NCBI RefSeq assembly: GCF_963855985.1 | Contig: NC_087100.1 | Span: 593,001 to 657,000, forward strand | Origin: Ostrinia nubilalis | Taxonomy: Eukaryota > Arthropoda > Insecta > Lepidoptera > Crambidae | Direction: 5' to 3' | DNA: 64,000 bases | Shown here: in pieces, positions 34,842 through 46,802 of the stretch | How the letters are laid out: each line of letters begins with the position of its first letter | Numbering within the stretch: the first letter of the stretch is position 1 | Program-made: the position numbers and the translations under genes | Notes under the pieces: generated by a model | The model's database searches: none | The model's input: only the letters and a program-made list of their open reading frames with translations | Told to the model about the DNA's origin: nothing

Positions 34842-34983
34842 GGTATTCACAAAGGATGCTTGCGTAAGCGAAGCAGCAAATCGAAAGCACAGCGTTGAAT
34901 AGAGCTCTGTGATTGATTCATGTGTCACCCTGTGCGTCCACGCGCACTATCAGACCTCATAGTAATGTTTGTGAAAACGGGCG
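34842..34983. mobile_element. MITE family G, copy 1
   Basis: GGTATTCACAAAGGATGC at left and GTTTGTGAAAACGGGC at right are imperfect inverted ends. The interior (AGCGTTGAATAGAGCTCTGT, then ACCTCATAGTAATG) is shared with 55618-55766. Confidence 0.6.
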
Positions 34984-37865
34984 TAAAGTATAAATAGCTA
35001 CAGGTGAAGGCCATCCTTTACGACTGTACTCAATTCCGTCAATCTACCAAACTTATATGGCTTTATAATCGCTTGATAGTGGAATTACTTAGGATTTGAA
35101 TAAGAGAGCTGTAATTAACTCCTATGCTGGCGCCAATTTGTCAATTAATATAAAACTAAGTTGTAGCTACGGCTTTGACTGTCTGTAATTAATTAATATC
35201 TATGGCGCTTTCCGCAATAACCAGTCAGCAAACACTTACCTACTAAAAACCATATAAAAACAATCTCTCTCAACCAAAATGATTTCTTTCACCTCTAAAT
35301 TTTTTCCAACAGCCGTATAGCCAGGGAGAAGTATCAGGTCGAATGTCGGTTTATGCCAACCAAAATTCATCAAAATAAATTCAGTACCATCATGACAAAC
35401 CTACATTCGCACCAAAATATTATTAAGTACAGACAATTGGGTCCTTTACTGTAATATATTACAGCTACGATGATAAACTATATGAAAGGTTATGCAAAAT
35501 CTATGGCACTAGAGACAGGTCAGCGTTGACTGACGGCTGATCTAAATATGTCAGCATTCATTATCATTAGAATACGCTAACGTCGCGTCATAATAAATTA
35601 GTTTAGACCACAGTATGATAGTGAGCTTACAACAACCACTTGATTCACAGCAAACATTTATTTTAGGCCTAAGTACTTCTGTTAAAACAACATTACTAAC
35701 AGACAGAAACTCAGTACTGTTGTTGTTTTACTACCTACCTAACAAATTATTTTTTTAAGGACGTTTTGATATTACAAAATTTATTTATTTCTCAAGTTCA
35801 ATTGTCCGTTGTTTAACAAACTAAGCGTAAACTGGTTCACGAACGACTCATTTACGACGAAACATCGATCGTCGAAATAAACTGAAAATAATTTCTCGAA
35901 AATTTCCAACATTAATCCAATTACAAAGTCAAAACTTTACAAGTGACAGATAATTACAATGTCTTTGTTCACGAAATTTATCAGTCTTTCGGAAATCACG
36001 CGTAAGTGCTCGGAACGTCTCAATACCGAGCTATTATTCCGCCCATTACTTTCCACTCAACGATCGCCCATTCAAACTTAACCGTTTAACTGTTAAACTT
36101 TAACTATTAAGTCATTAATCTAGAATTTCTCCGAAGTCTCACCCGCGTCGGCCATTTCGTGCTTCCGCGCAGCACAAGATGGCGGCTCCCGCCAAAACAA
36201 AGCTTGCACACGTGCGCCGATAAATCCAGAGTTTCCTGGAGGGAGTGTTTACAAATAATAATTTGTCGAGCTTTGAATCGATGCAAAGGAACGTAAACAG
36301 AGTTCCCAGCCTTTTGATATTGTAGTGTCAATAATTTGAACGTTCGCTTTGTGCCGTAGTTCTTCCAATGGTAGAAACACCGGAAACATTAGCAAGCAAA
36401 ATGTGGGACTCCGGGTGTCTCACATTTTGGATGACATTGGCGATTTAGTCCTGAGTAAATACAGCCAGGTACATTTTAAAAAACATTATTAATAGAACTT
36501 TAGAAAATAAATTATTATGTAAACGGATTCCACTGTGTTATTGGATTTTTTGGATTGAATATTAATAATGTAATATTATGATTTCAAAAATACTTTCACA
36601 TATTTGTTATGTGTTTGCACACATTTATAAAAAAGAAAAGTAAAAAAATATGAGTAATGTATTGGAATTTGCCGACCTTATACCAAAGTAGTATAATGCA
36701 AATTCAACGCTTTGATATTCAGATACCGTCGATAAATTTATTCTTAACCTGCTTGTAACAACAAATACGCCGCATATATTATCGCGCGAGCAGAAATAAC
36801 ACGAGAACTCGCATCCAGTATCATTAAATAAAAGTATAAAATTATTAACGACAATAAAAATTATATCCGACCCTTATTATTCATCCGAAATGGACTTAAA
36901 AATAGAGATTTGCAAAAGGAAAAGAGGGGGTCCCAGGAGCGCGCCCTGCAGAACGCCACAAGTTGAAACGTCCAAATAAATACAAATGCGTTTTGTTGGA
37001 TTGTGGGAATTGATATTTATGGTAGAAAAAAGACGCCCCGCGGAGTCACATCTGCCAGGGCCGGGAAAAAATGGTGGCAGCACGAAGGTTCGGTTTTTTG
37101 GAATTGCAACCAAGGCGGAAATCATATGGGTAAGTTGAATGCTAATGGCTCATAAAGACGACAAAAACTTAACGATTTGACGGCTGTGAATGCCAATGTT
37201 TGGTAATATTACAAGATTTTTGAAAAGTTACGAACATTTGTGTGCAAAGGTGTGTCTAGAATTAAGTAAAAGATGAGAATTATCAAATTAAATTATTGTT
37301 GTTGTACGAGTCAACTCGCACATTTTTATTACTAAGTAATTTATTGTTAACTTGCATTTTATTCATGCACTTTGGCCAGCTACGCCTGACCTACATTTGG
37401 GACTTTGGTAGTTTAACATTTTTATAATCAGTGCAATAAAGCATTCGGCAGCTAAAACACGTCTTTCAATAAATCCCATCAGCGGTTGATACGGCGTAGT
37501 TGTCTGACATCTTGACATCAGTCTTACTTTGACACCACATCTTACAGTTGTACTTTACTAAAGTAACTAAATTGAATTCTAAAATATTTAATTTCTACAT
37601 GTATACCACTCTATAATTCTGTTCTGCTGTTTTTAAAGAATAAACTTAAAGGTATTTTATTTTAATTATAGGTATTATCTTGCTTCATTTCTTCATTCAA
37701 ACGTGTTTACATCAGACTCATTCATTATAACTCGACATCATTAATGACTTGAAATCCAAGAAGTTTCTTCAATATTATCGACTATGAGGTCACACGGCTG
37801 TCACCCTGACCTTAGGGTTAATATCATTTCTTTATCTAACCCCGTACAATGTCATTTGTCCACAG
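34984..37865. other. no gene recognised
   Basis: Long unique AT-rich stretch. Two GCCAT cores lie at 36151-36183 in a GC-rich patch (CGGCCATTTCG, AAGATGGCGGC), like the cluster at 25837. No coding sequence. Confidence 0.35.
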
Positions 37866-37896
37866 ATTAAACGGTCGGCTCGCGAACTTCATCTCT
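37866..37896 (+). other. candidate 31-nt micro-exon
   Basis: The acceptor (branch-like TATCTAAC, then CATTTGTCCACAG ending at 37865) and donor GTAAGTAAAT (from 37897) bound 31 nt. Joined to the candidate at 18812-18839, two of three frames stay open across the junction and one is closed by TAA. No family recognised. Confidence 0.35.
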
Positions 37897-40024
37897 GTAA
37901 GTAAATTATATTTTATTATCTCTCGTACGTACTGCAATAGACTTCAATTCAGTAGGCTTGCTTCTCTATTTTATCTGCCTGTATAAATTGATGGTCTCAC
38001 ACTTATTTGCATTCGTAGAAAATGTTTAAGCATCTACACAATTTTGTGCAATATTAATATGTTCAATTTATTTAAAAATAAGGCTTTTGTCCCCAAACTG
38101 AGCAAACGAAAACGAATTATATGCTTCCATTCCTAAACTTTGTACAACCCAACAGATAATATGCTCAAGGTGCCTTGCATCAATTAAGAAATATCACAAT
38201 ACTTTCATATGACTATATATTTCATTTATGCACAAGGTGCATACTTGATTAACTCAGTTTGAGGCAATATGCAATGTTCATTGACATTAATATTCATCTA
38301 AGAGTCACTGAAATAAGCGAGTATAGTTATTTGCTTGATACTTGCAGATTTTTGATCAAGCTCTTTCTGTATTTACTTCCATTGGGTGTACACTGAAACA
38401 TAAAATATAGCTCGTAAACCACAGGCGCAATTTCTTCAAGAAATGTATGTACGTAGTCTATGGTAATCCGGAGCCTGTTAAATGTCACTGGACTTTGTTT
38501 ATGGTCCCTATAAACATTTTTGTGAAGCATCAATTAAGAGATTGTTTGTTTAAAACTTGTAGTTGAAAATATTTTTTGTAACGATCTTACCTTTGGTGGA
38601 GATGATAATTAATAATAACCTTTTGTACAGAAAGAACTCCACATACATAATATGTCATTAATATCTCTTCTACCTGTCTCAGCGATGCCCTTTATAAACT
38701 CACAGTATTTTTCCTTCTTTTACTTCAAGTTGTCGTGTTTAACTTCTTTTTTCGACTAAATGACCCATTGAAACTTACCAAATTAATCTTGAGTAGAGAA
38801 TTCACTTAGCATTTAATTTGTCTCAATATTTCTGGCATAGCTCCACAATTTTTTGACCTGATATTATGACCTGAAATTTCAACATTACTTATTTATTTAG
38901 AAGTCATTACTTTTACCGTTCAATTCAAGCTTTAATAACTATAGTGTCAGACTATAGCCGCCATAGGCGTCTGCCATGATTGATCCCTGATTGAAGACCA
39001 CTGCAGCTACCTGCGGGTCTGATTATCATTACCCGGCACAATCACGCGAGCCGCCTGTTCCGGCATCGAACCTGCACCTCGTTACGCAGGCCCATTTGCA
39101 TACAAATTAATTCGCACCAAACTAATGGAGAGCACCCCTACTACGATCGTTTTCTAAAACTGGTCCTTGAAAAGTACCTATGCATAAACAGCCTCCATAG
39201 ACAAAGTGACAGTGACAATTTTAATTCCGGAATCGCTTCAATCCGGCTTTTATTTTATTATCTAAACCCCTGGTTTGCATTCTGAATAAAATGCGCACAC
39301 GCTTACTAATACCTGGGAACTTTTAAATAACACACGGTAACATCTCACGTAACTAATCTCACTCAAATCAAACGTCAGTATCAAAGTTTACTTTAAAGCC
39401 TTCCCTTATTATGGTTGCCAGTGCTGGACTCAACTTGTCACATTATAAAAAAAATATTAAAGCATTTTATAAAACATTTTGATGGGTGAAACGATGTAAA
39501 TTCCAACTGGAATTCGATTTTGAGTTACAATAGTAGGGTCCTCAGCTCATCACCCTCAACCTGCGACCTGAAGCCGGTGGCCAAACGATTTTCGGCCTCT
39601 TTGTGCCGAAACGAACCTCAGTCCGACCTGTTGATCTGGACTGCCGACCTGCTGGTTGTTTGTCCTGCTAATTGTTTTTCGTTTGCTGTGTGAATCATGT
39701 AAATGTTGGTTTTGATTTCTACATTAGTATTGTATTTGATCGATTAAAGGTGTGATTACACTGTCTAAGTATTACTATTTTAATCGTTAATTATGAAATT
39801 GAAACTTAAAACTTGAATTAAGTACTTAATAATTAATACAATCAACAACAAGTATAAGGACAGACACCAACAACCAATGATACTGATATTGAACCTTAAC
39901 AATAAAATATTAATGTAATTTAGATAATAATTTAATCAGTAAATAAATAATAAAAATCCATTAATCAAGCTATAAATATGGTTGAGTAATATTGTTTTTA
40001 ATATATCAAACTTATTTACATCGG
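37897..40024. other. no gene recognised
   Basis: AT-rich DNA. A weak inverted pair (CCAAACTGAG near 38093, CTCAGTTTG near 38256) may be a degraded MITE. GC-rich patches at 39000-39080 and 39540-39660 contain no motif I recognise. Confidence 0.35.
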
Positions 40025-40075
40025 GCTCAGAGGGTTATGTCCAGCAGTGAACTGCAGTTGGCTGATAAAAGAAGT
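40025..40075 (+). mobile_element. RTE-like 3' tail remnant
   Basis: TTATGTCCAGCAGTGAACTG followed by GGCTGATAAAAG matches the pattern of RTE ends (TCCAGCAGTGGACG ... GGCTGA). Very short and diverged. Confidence 0.45.
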
Positions 40076-40129
40076 CGGTTAGTGAGATTTACCCTTTATC
40101 TTTTTCATTTGAAAACTAACTTTAGGTTG

Positions 40130-40188
40130 TAACCCTAAGGTAGGAATCGAACCACGATTAGTTTGATGCGACTCTTAACGCTATAAAA
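40130..40188 (-). repeat. tRNA-related SINE head fragment
   Basis: The minus strand has AGCGTTAAGAGTCGCATC and then TGGTTCGATTCCTACC (B-box). It pairs in sequence with 32578-32665. Confidence 0.4.
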
Positions 40189-40644
40189 TTTTAATTAACT
40201 TTGTTTTACTCAACAAGCAGTGATCAATAAAACAAATAAAGCACAATAATCAATAATCATAAATGACCTGTAGCCGCAAACAAAAGGCAGCCCTTGGCTC
40301 GTAAAGAGCATAATAGACGAGTGAAAGAATAACCAAATCGTATTTTCGACGCTCGATTTACTAAAACTTCGGACAATAGTATACACATCAATAGGCTGTA
40401 GGGCTGCGAAAACGGTAGCCGACTTGTTTAAAGATGGAAAGTTAATACCTACTACTGTATTGTATGAACAAATAAGTTTTGTTATTTTATGCTTTATTAG
40501 TTCTAATACAAGCACATGTTAATGAAATGTATGCAGTTGCAGATAGATAAACCTTTTAAGCCGGCTTTAGTACTTTATGCACGTCATCCCAAACTTTATC
40601 TTAATGTCTTTAGGTAAATTTTTTCCTTGAAAAATTTTCCAATC
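40189..40644. other. no gene recognised
   Basis: A 101-codon minus-strand frame lies at 40210-40515. It has no recognised motif and no splice context. Confidence 0.3.
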
Positions 40645-40752
40645 ATAAATTTTTGGACAACGAGGAAGCTCGTGGCCTGCATCTTTCCTGATGGTAAGTG
40701 ATGATCAGGCTGGAGATGGAAGCGAGCTTTACCCGGAATCCTCAACCATAAA
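40645..40752 (-). mobile_element. SINE 3' part, minus
   Basis: ACAACGAGGAAGCTCGTGGC, TGATGGTAAGTGATGATCAG and GAAGCGAGCTTTACCCGGAA are the reverse complement of the copy at 58741-58870. The GTAAGT here belongs to the repeat and is not a splice donor. Confidence 0.6.
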
Positions 40753-42562
40753 TGAACTGAATTTACTTTAACTGTCGGAACACAATAGAAAATACATAGT
40801 AACTTGTAATATGTATTTCAATTGATGGGGATGTCTTCTAAATACAGACAAGACTATAAAGTTTAAACTCATGCCGTAATAATAGCGAGGCAGTTGCAGC
40901 CCTAGAGGCAAGGGTGTACGGCGCACCGTGACGAATGCATTTTGTGACAACAAAAACAAACATCGCGGTCGTATGGGAGGACATTTTGTTTCTAGCGGGA
41001 TGCGGGAATAATAAAAATTAAAAGACATTGTTCGATGTGGTACTTTGGTTTCTAGAAATTGATTGTGATATCAATCGAAATCACAATTTTTAGCGTTTAG
41101 TTATCACGACTTTCTTTTGTTTTCTGTATACGAACACACTGCTTTAGATATTGAAATATGTAGTTCATATTACATATTTTATATTCATTCAAAATCATTT
41201 TTTATTTAAGGGGATAATTTATTTATTTATTTATATTAGGAAGACCAGGCTTTACATAATTAATTATTTTACAATTAATAGCACTTGATAATCACTTATA
41301 GGTCCCCACAGATAATTATTCCCATAGGGCTTAAAATTCTAATTTTAACATGTGATTAATAGACAATTTAAAAAAGCACCTATTATTCATCAATATCTCC
41401 ATCTTTCTCGTATCCTTTATTTCACTTCTCTTCTGATTATGAATGTAAGATACGTATTCTATTCATATTAAACATTTTATCTATAAAGTAATGGTTGATA
41501 TTCCCTCAAGTCCCATAGTACCGCCGCAGAGAGGCATGACAATCCGTTCCCCGGAGGCGTGCTCGAAATGTTAGTCTTACAAACAGTCGGACACCCACGA
41601 CACAACTCATCGATGTCATCCTAGACTGCGCTATAGGGCTGAGACGCTTTTTGAAGTCATTTTCAATTTAATATTCTTCAACCTGAGACCCGTAAAAGGT
41701 ACAGGCCCTGGATGTAAGGCAAATTCGTAGATTAACACAAAGTTATTAGGATGTAACACTAAATTTTGGTCTCTACATTAGAAAATTCTAAATACATAGT
41801 ATTGGACTACAAGTCAGAGTTAAGGAAGAGATCGAAAACAGTTGACAATTATTTAACTGTTTTAACGTGTCATATCCTTATACCTATGGCCTACTCTGAT
41901 GTTTTGGAAAAACACAATATTCTTATCCTTGAATGTTGGAATATTTTAAACCTTTACTTTTGAAAGATGGCTGCTGACAACCCTAATCAATTTCTAGTGA
42001 ACCATGACGAAATGTAAATAGTAGTTATTTGGTTTAGAATGACAGAAAGGATAAATAGTTCGGACATATTTCCTAACCATTTCTGAACAAGTTCGATCAC
42101 TTCATTTGGAAAAAATACCACCCATAGTATTTTAGTAACCTTACGTAACGATTTTATTTACTTACTGTTTTGGATTTTGAAATGAAATATAATAGCAAAA
42201 ATCCCACGGATATTTTCACCTTTAATTAGAAAATCTGTATACATTTTGAACATGTTTGACTTGATTAGTCTAGGCATTTTTTTATATCTGACCAAATCTG
42301 AAGGTGAAACTTGCCGACAGATTTTTATCTTCGCATTTTGGCCCATACATTGGACCTCTAGCTAGACTAATAAATGCTAATATCCTCAACGATAACACAA
42401 ATCATCCATTCCTAATTGGATAACAAACATCCAAACATTCCGATCTAACAAGGCAAATGTTTATAATGTCAAAGTGATAAGCCGCGAGCTGGTGTCAAAT
42501 CTTGACGCCACCGGCGGAGTATCGTTACGACGCCAATAACCATATTTTATATTTTAATATAG
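40753..42562. other. no gene recognised
   Basis: AT-rich, with a TTTA microsatellite at 41219-41235. Frames at 40768-41028 and 41766-41963 lack motifs. Confidence 0.35.
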
Positions 42563-42602
42563 ATTAGAATCTGCATGCATAATGTCTCGTAAAGACGCTA
42601 AG
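42563..42602 (+). other. candidate 40-nt exon with ATG and donor
   Basis: A T-rich acceptor ending TTTTAATATAG (42562), then 40 nt containing an in-frame ATG (MSRKDAK) and the donor AAG|GTGAGC at 42602/42603. A GC-rich tract follows. Its phase does not fit the 37866-37896 candidate in the frames left open there, so it would have to be a separate start exon, or it is chance. Confidence 0.25.
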
Positions 42603-45219
42603 GTGAGCTGCGCCCGCGCAGTGCCCACGCGCGCCATTGTCCCCACCCACAGTCTTGCTTGCCACCTTACAAAATTCTAAAACTACCGTCATTCAAAACT
42701 CACTCCTATTTCAATCGTTTAAAATCGATAACGTGCGCATAAACACGCTGGTTAAGTTACCACATGACAAAATAGAAACTGCCAATTAGTTTACTCGATT
42801 CTCGTCTCTAAGGGAAACGTCCGAGGGAAATTTAAGATGAAAACAAGTAATGGTAAGTAATGTAAACCAAAATGAACAGACGCCATCCACGTCCTGTCGG
42901 GGAACATAAACATTGCGTTAAATAAATCATTTGGTTGCATGTTTTGTGACGTCTGTATTTTTAGAGTGGGGTCGGGGCTCGGAGCTTGTTTTATGCGTTA
43001 GTAAAAACGTGTTCATTACTACCACCTTCATGGGAAGACGGGACGTATCACATATTTATGATCTATAACTTCTCCGTCAAGACTGGGAAGTACATAATTA
43101 TCGGAAGATAAAGTGGTAGGTTAATTTGACCAGGTGGAAAATGGTTGAATATATGAAAAATGACGACTTTCTACCTAGATAGGTTAACCTTAAAACATAA
43201 AATTTTATGTTGTTTCGTTGGCTGAGCTTTATTTAATATGTATTGTATTTTAAACTCATTAATATAAATGTAAAAGTGTCATACCCATACTAATACCATC
43301 ATACATAGTAGGTTGTATTACTCGTACCTCTGAAAATACAGTGAAGCAATAATTAAAATTTATGACACTTGTTTATGTGAGTAGCTCAACGCGACACTCG
43401 CTAATTTACAGCCTATAACATTTTAAGTGCGCGCTATAAAATTGCAAAAACAATGCTTCCATCCAACAGCTCGTCGCCGCTTTACAATCTAATTGCCAGA
43501 CGCTAATAACTTACATGATTAACTCGGATGTCTCACTATAAATAGTCCGTGTATCGTAAAACGAGCTTAAACAAACCAACCGCAACCGCCTGCCATACGG
43601 CACCGTTTTTTGTCCAGACGGAGCAGAATCTCTGCTCTCTACACGTTCTTCTTTTTGTAGTGCGGCAACACTGTTTTTTGGCGCGCAAAATGGCGGCGTT
43701 AGATGGCGACGCTCGATAGTGATGCAGGACCGGATTGATAGTGCGAGGTAGTGCCTCCTCCGGGACGTTTATTGCCATCCGGAGACAAGAGTTATGGTCG
43801 GCACTCGCAGAAAGTTTGCCTCAAAACTACTTTATTGGCACCACTCCAGCGCGGGCGACATCTACCCGCGATATTAATTCATTCATTGCTCAGCTGAAAA
43901 ACATCATATTTTCCCGATAATGGCATATGTCGGTGCCAGAGACGGTTGTAAATCTACCCGCAGGATGCGAAACTAAATGCTGGTGTCGTGCAAGTTTTGG
44001 AATAAAATCAACATTTTGGCAGGGCCTTTAAACATTAAAGTAACGGCTGCTTTAAAAGTTTCCTAGATATCTTCAAGGAGGCGCATGGTTGTGTCATTTG
44101 GCTGACAAAATATTCGTCTTCATCTTTCTCATTACTTAATGCCTGATGCAAATAACTAGCCAAAATAGATAAAATCAAAAAACGTACTTCTGTGTTCTAC
44201 TTACCGCTAAACAAAAACTTAAAAGCTGACTCAAATTACTCAGTCAATAGATATTTTGCCAAAAAGCTTTTAAGACATTTCACGGAATGCACAAGTTATG
44301 TATCTGAATGCCATCACTTAGGCAGCAAATGGTCAGTGTTTGACAACTTTATCAAAAGACCCCAACAATGACCGCGTTTGGGCCCAAAATAAAGCGTTTC
44401 TGTGTAAATTCGCAAAAAAAACCGGTGTGTAAACATCCGTAGGATCGGAACGCGGCGGGAGCCCAGATTTGGGGACCCGTATGCAAATGGGGAACCCTTG
44501 AAACTTTATTGCAGCCTCGTCAGCAAAACAATAACATACTTACAAGTAGAGGACATGCCTTATTGCCCACGCATGACCTTTATGTAAGCCTACTAAGAAA
44601 GAAGACGTATTGTTTTCTTAGAATATATGGGACTTCGTAAGATTAAAAAAGAAACATCCAAAAAAATTAACGCTTAAAGATAACTATTTCAACTTTATTT
44701 AGTTGGGCATTCCGTATAGTATTCGGGAAGTCTGCTATATTATAAAATAAAAGGTACAGAACCTCGCTCCATACTCGCAACACACCCACGACCGTTTTTT
44801 ACAGCATCGTCAGAAAGATTTATAGACAGTGACAAAGTCGATTTCACGGCGCGATACTGCCTCCATGCCTTTACGATTCGCCATGGCTTTTAGCCCTTTG
44901 CTCTTAGTGTCTACTGAGGTAAGGCCAGTAGGCTTAGTCATCACTGATCACAGGGGTATTGCATCATGAAAAATGATACTAGAGAGTCCTAAGGTTTCAT
45001 GTGATATTCAGGACGGAGACGACTCCAATGAAACAAAGATCGGTCGCGTTCTTGACTTTTAATTTCAATTGACGATCATCCACTCGCGTTACAAATTACA
45101 AATTCAAGTTAAAAATTACAGTTTACAAATCTCAATTTGAGAGTGCAGAATTTTATCTCAGCCCCAATATCTCCTTTAGTCAGTAAACTGACCAGATCAT
45201 ACCCCAAACTCACTGCTTA
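42603..45219. other. no gene recognised
   Basis: AT-rich with GC-rich patches at 42600-42660 and 43540-43880. The second includes AAAATGGCGGC and AGATGGCGAC (YY1-like cores at 43690 and 43703). Overlapping opposite-strand frames at 43536-43920 are unsupported. Confidence 0.35.
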
Positions 45220-45372
45220 AAGACAAAGGTGACTGAGTTTCTCATGCCACTTCTCAGCATAAGCCCATTTATGTTGTCCCGAAGTGATAGTAGGGCAAGC
45301 TATTCATATAGGTTTGGGACGTGTATAAACGCCCTGGAGAGGGCCTAAGTACTGAATAAAATCTTTGACTAT
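45220..45372 (-). repeat. SINE-like repeat E, copy 3
   Basis: GACAAAGGTGACTGAGTTTC, CCACTTCTCAGCATAAGCCC, TGTCCCGAAGTGATAGTAGG and GGGACGTGTATAAACGCC. It is intact across the position where copy 2 carries a MITE. Confidence 0.65.
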
Positions 45373-45383
45373 GACATCATAGA

Positions 45384-45443
45384 CCACACTGTCTTCTCAA
45401 ACCGAGTGTAAAGACCTACACTCGGTTTGAGAAGACAGTGTGG
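45384..45443. repeat. perfect 27-bp hairpin with 6-nt loop
   Basis: CCACACTGTCTTCTCAAACC (start of the left arm, 45384-45410) is followed by the loop AAGACC (45411-45416) and the exact complement (45417-45443). There is no mismatch. It follows repeat E directly. It might be a template-switch product, an embryonic inverted repeat or a small-RNA hairpin. Confidence 0.85.
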
Positions 45444-45733
45444 TGGACCGACCTACTCAATCAATATCTATTACGGCTTCCTACCTGCGTGACGGATGGT
45501 TTCCGCGGTCATTCAATAGAGCTATTTCACAGCCATTGTAGTGTGTTGCACAACTGGCAGGACCGTGGATGATGTGTTTACTTAAAGACCATTAGCCAAT
45601 TATATTCGCTCAGCCACGAATTTAAAGTTCAAACGTAGCGGGTGGGAGTGAGTAGGTAAGTTAATTTTCAAATGTGCATCACAGTGAGCCCGAGGCGAGG
45701 CGCATCTTCAACTTAAGCTAGTATAGGAAGGAA

Positions 45734-45875
45734 TACTTAACTTTGAACTCCTGTTCAGCTGATTAATTGGTTGCGGGTCCAATGACAGTTTATTGATTGG
45801 CTGGGTTTTATTAGTAGATCCTGGCTTCACAGGAGTTGCAGCGGTGGAAACGAGAGGTGGGAATAGTCCCATTTA
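45734..45875 (+). repeat. dispersed repeat F, copy 2
   Basis: TTAATTGGTTGCGGGTCCAA, TAGATCCTGGCTTCACAGGA and GAGAGGTGGGAATAGTCCC. Same orientation as copy 1, inverted relative to copy 3. Confidence 0.6.
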
Positions 45876-45889
45876 CTCTGGCTATAACA

Positions 45890-46313
45890 TAACTATTCGG
45901 TGGCAATCACCACTGATTCTAACACACTAAATTTTAGAACTGAAAAACCCATTAAAATTCCAATTAAGTTCGGTACTAAAATCAATAAAGTTAGTTTGTT
46001 GTATGCATCGTGAATACTTAGCCCTGTCTTATTTCGATTCCGAGCACACTTCTTGAGGTCACGTTGTATCAGAAGTCTCCTCCAGCTATCGAATCGTAAA
46101 ATGAATCGCAAATAAAAAACGCATAAATCTCGTCAAGCCGGGGCATGGGGGCAGCATATAAAACGCAGTAATCCACGCAAATTCCAATATGTTTACTGCT
46201 GCGAACTTTATAGTCATCGAGCGACGCACACGCACATCTTTGAGCTGGAATAAAACGAATATTGTTATTGAAAGGATACACACTATGTCTTCTTGATCTA
46301 GAGCTTCACGCAT
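45890..46313 (-). pseudogene. broken membrane-protein-like ORF, family unknown
   Basis: The minus strand reads a frame starting MREALDQEDIVC. It contains hydrophobic stretches (FAAVNILEFAWITAFYML) and ends at 46086. A second frame continues (FDSWRRLLIQRDLK, then KLTLLILVPNLIGILMGFSV) to a stop at 45893. Together they give about 140 codons with one frame change. The alternation of hydrophobic and basic segments is like an insect multi-pass receptor, but a third overlapping frame is also partly open and I recognise no family signature. It lies between inverted copies of repeat F. Confidence 0.2.
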
Positions 46314-46326
46314 AGGTAATCAGCAT

Positions 46327-46554
46327 CAACGGGACTATTCCCACCTATCTTTCCCACCGCTGCAACTCCTGTGTAGCCAGGATCTATAACTTGACCGCCA
46401 ATAAAAACCTAACCAGTGAAGGTCAAGTTTGTCCCAGGGGAAAGTTAAACTGTCATTGCACCCGCAACGAAATTAATCAGAAGAACATAGGAGGAGTTCG
46501 AAGTTAAGGACTTTCCTCCGTTGCAAAGCAGATGACTAGAGAGGGCAAGGATAG
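46327..46554 (-). repeat. dispersed repeat F, copy 3, with 13-bp flanking repeat
   Basis: GGGACTATTCCCACCTATCT, CTGCAACTCCTGTGTAGCCA and CAACGAAATTAATCAGAAGA are repeat F in minus orientation. AGGTAATCAGCAT flanks it at 46314-46326 and 46555-46567, which looks like a retroposon target duplication and defines both ends. Confidence 0.65.
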
Positions 46555-46576
46555 AGGTAATCAGCATGATCAGCAT

Positions 46577-46802
46577 CAGTGTGCTTACCATGAGTTTACG
46601 TTAAGTGTGCTCGCTAGCGAGTGCGTCAAAAAAATCTACAAAGCTTTTAGTTCCCTGAAAGTAGCCGCTATAGGATTATATGACAGATTGTACAGCCTGA
46701 AATGTATGACAAATTGTGGCTGTACAATCTGCTACACACCGTCATTATTTGCTACACACCGAGCACGAGAACACCTAATGTAAACTCATGGTAAGCACAC
46801 AG
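46577..46802. mobile_element. MITE family B, copy 2
   Basis: CAGTGTGCTTACCATGAG at left and CTCATGGTAAGCACACA at right match family B at 4204-4389. The interior is in the opposite orientation (GAAAGTAGCCGCTATAGG) and has gained an internal palindrome (GATTGTACAGCC, then GGCTGTACAATC). Confidence 0.7.

Noticed and set aside
40210..40515. 101-codon minus-strand frame
   Set aside because: No motif, promoter or splice evidence. Low-complexity AT-rich composition.
40645..40752. splice donor GTAAGT near 40693
   Set aside because: The motif is part of a SINE that recurs in opposite orientation at 58741-58870.
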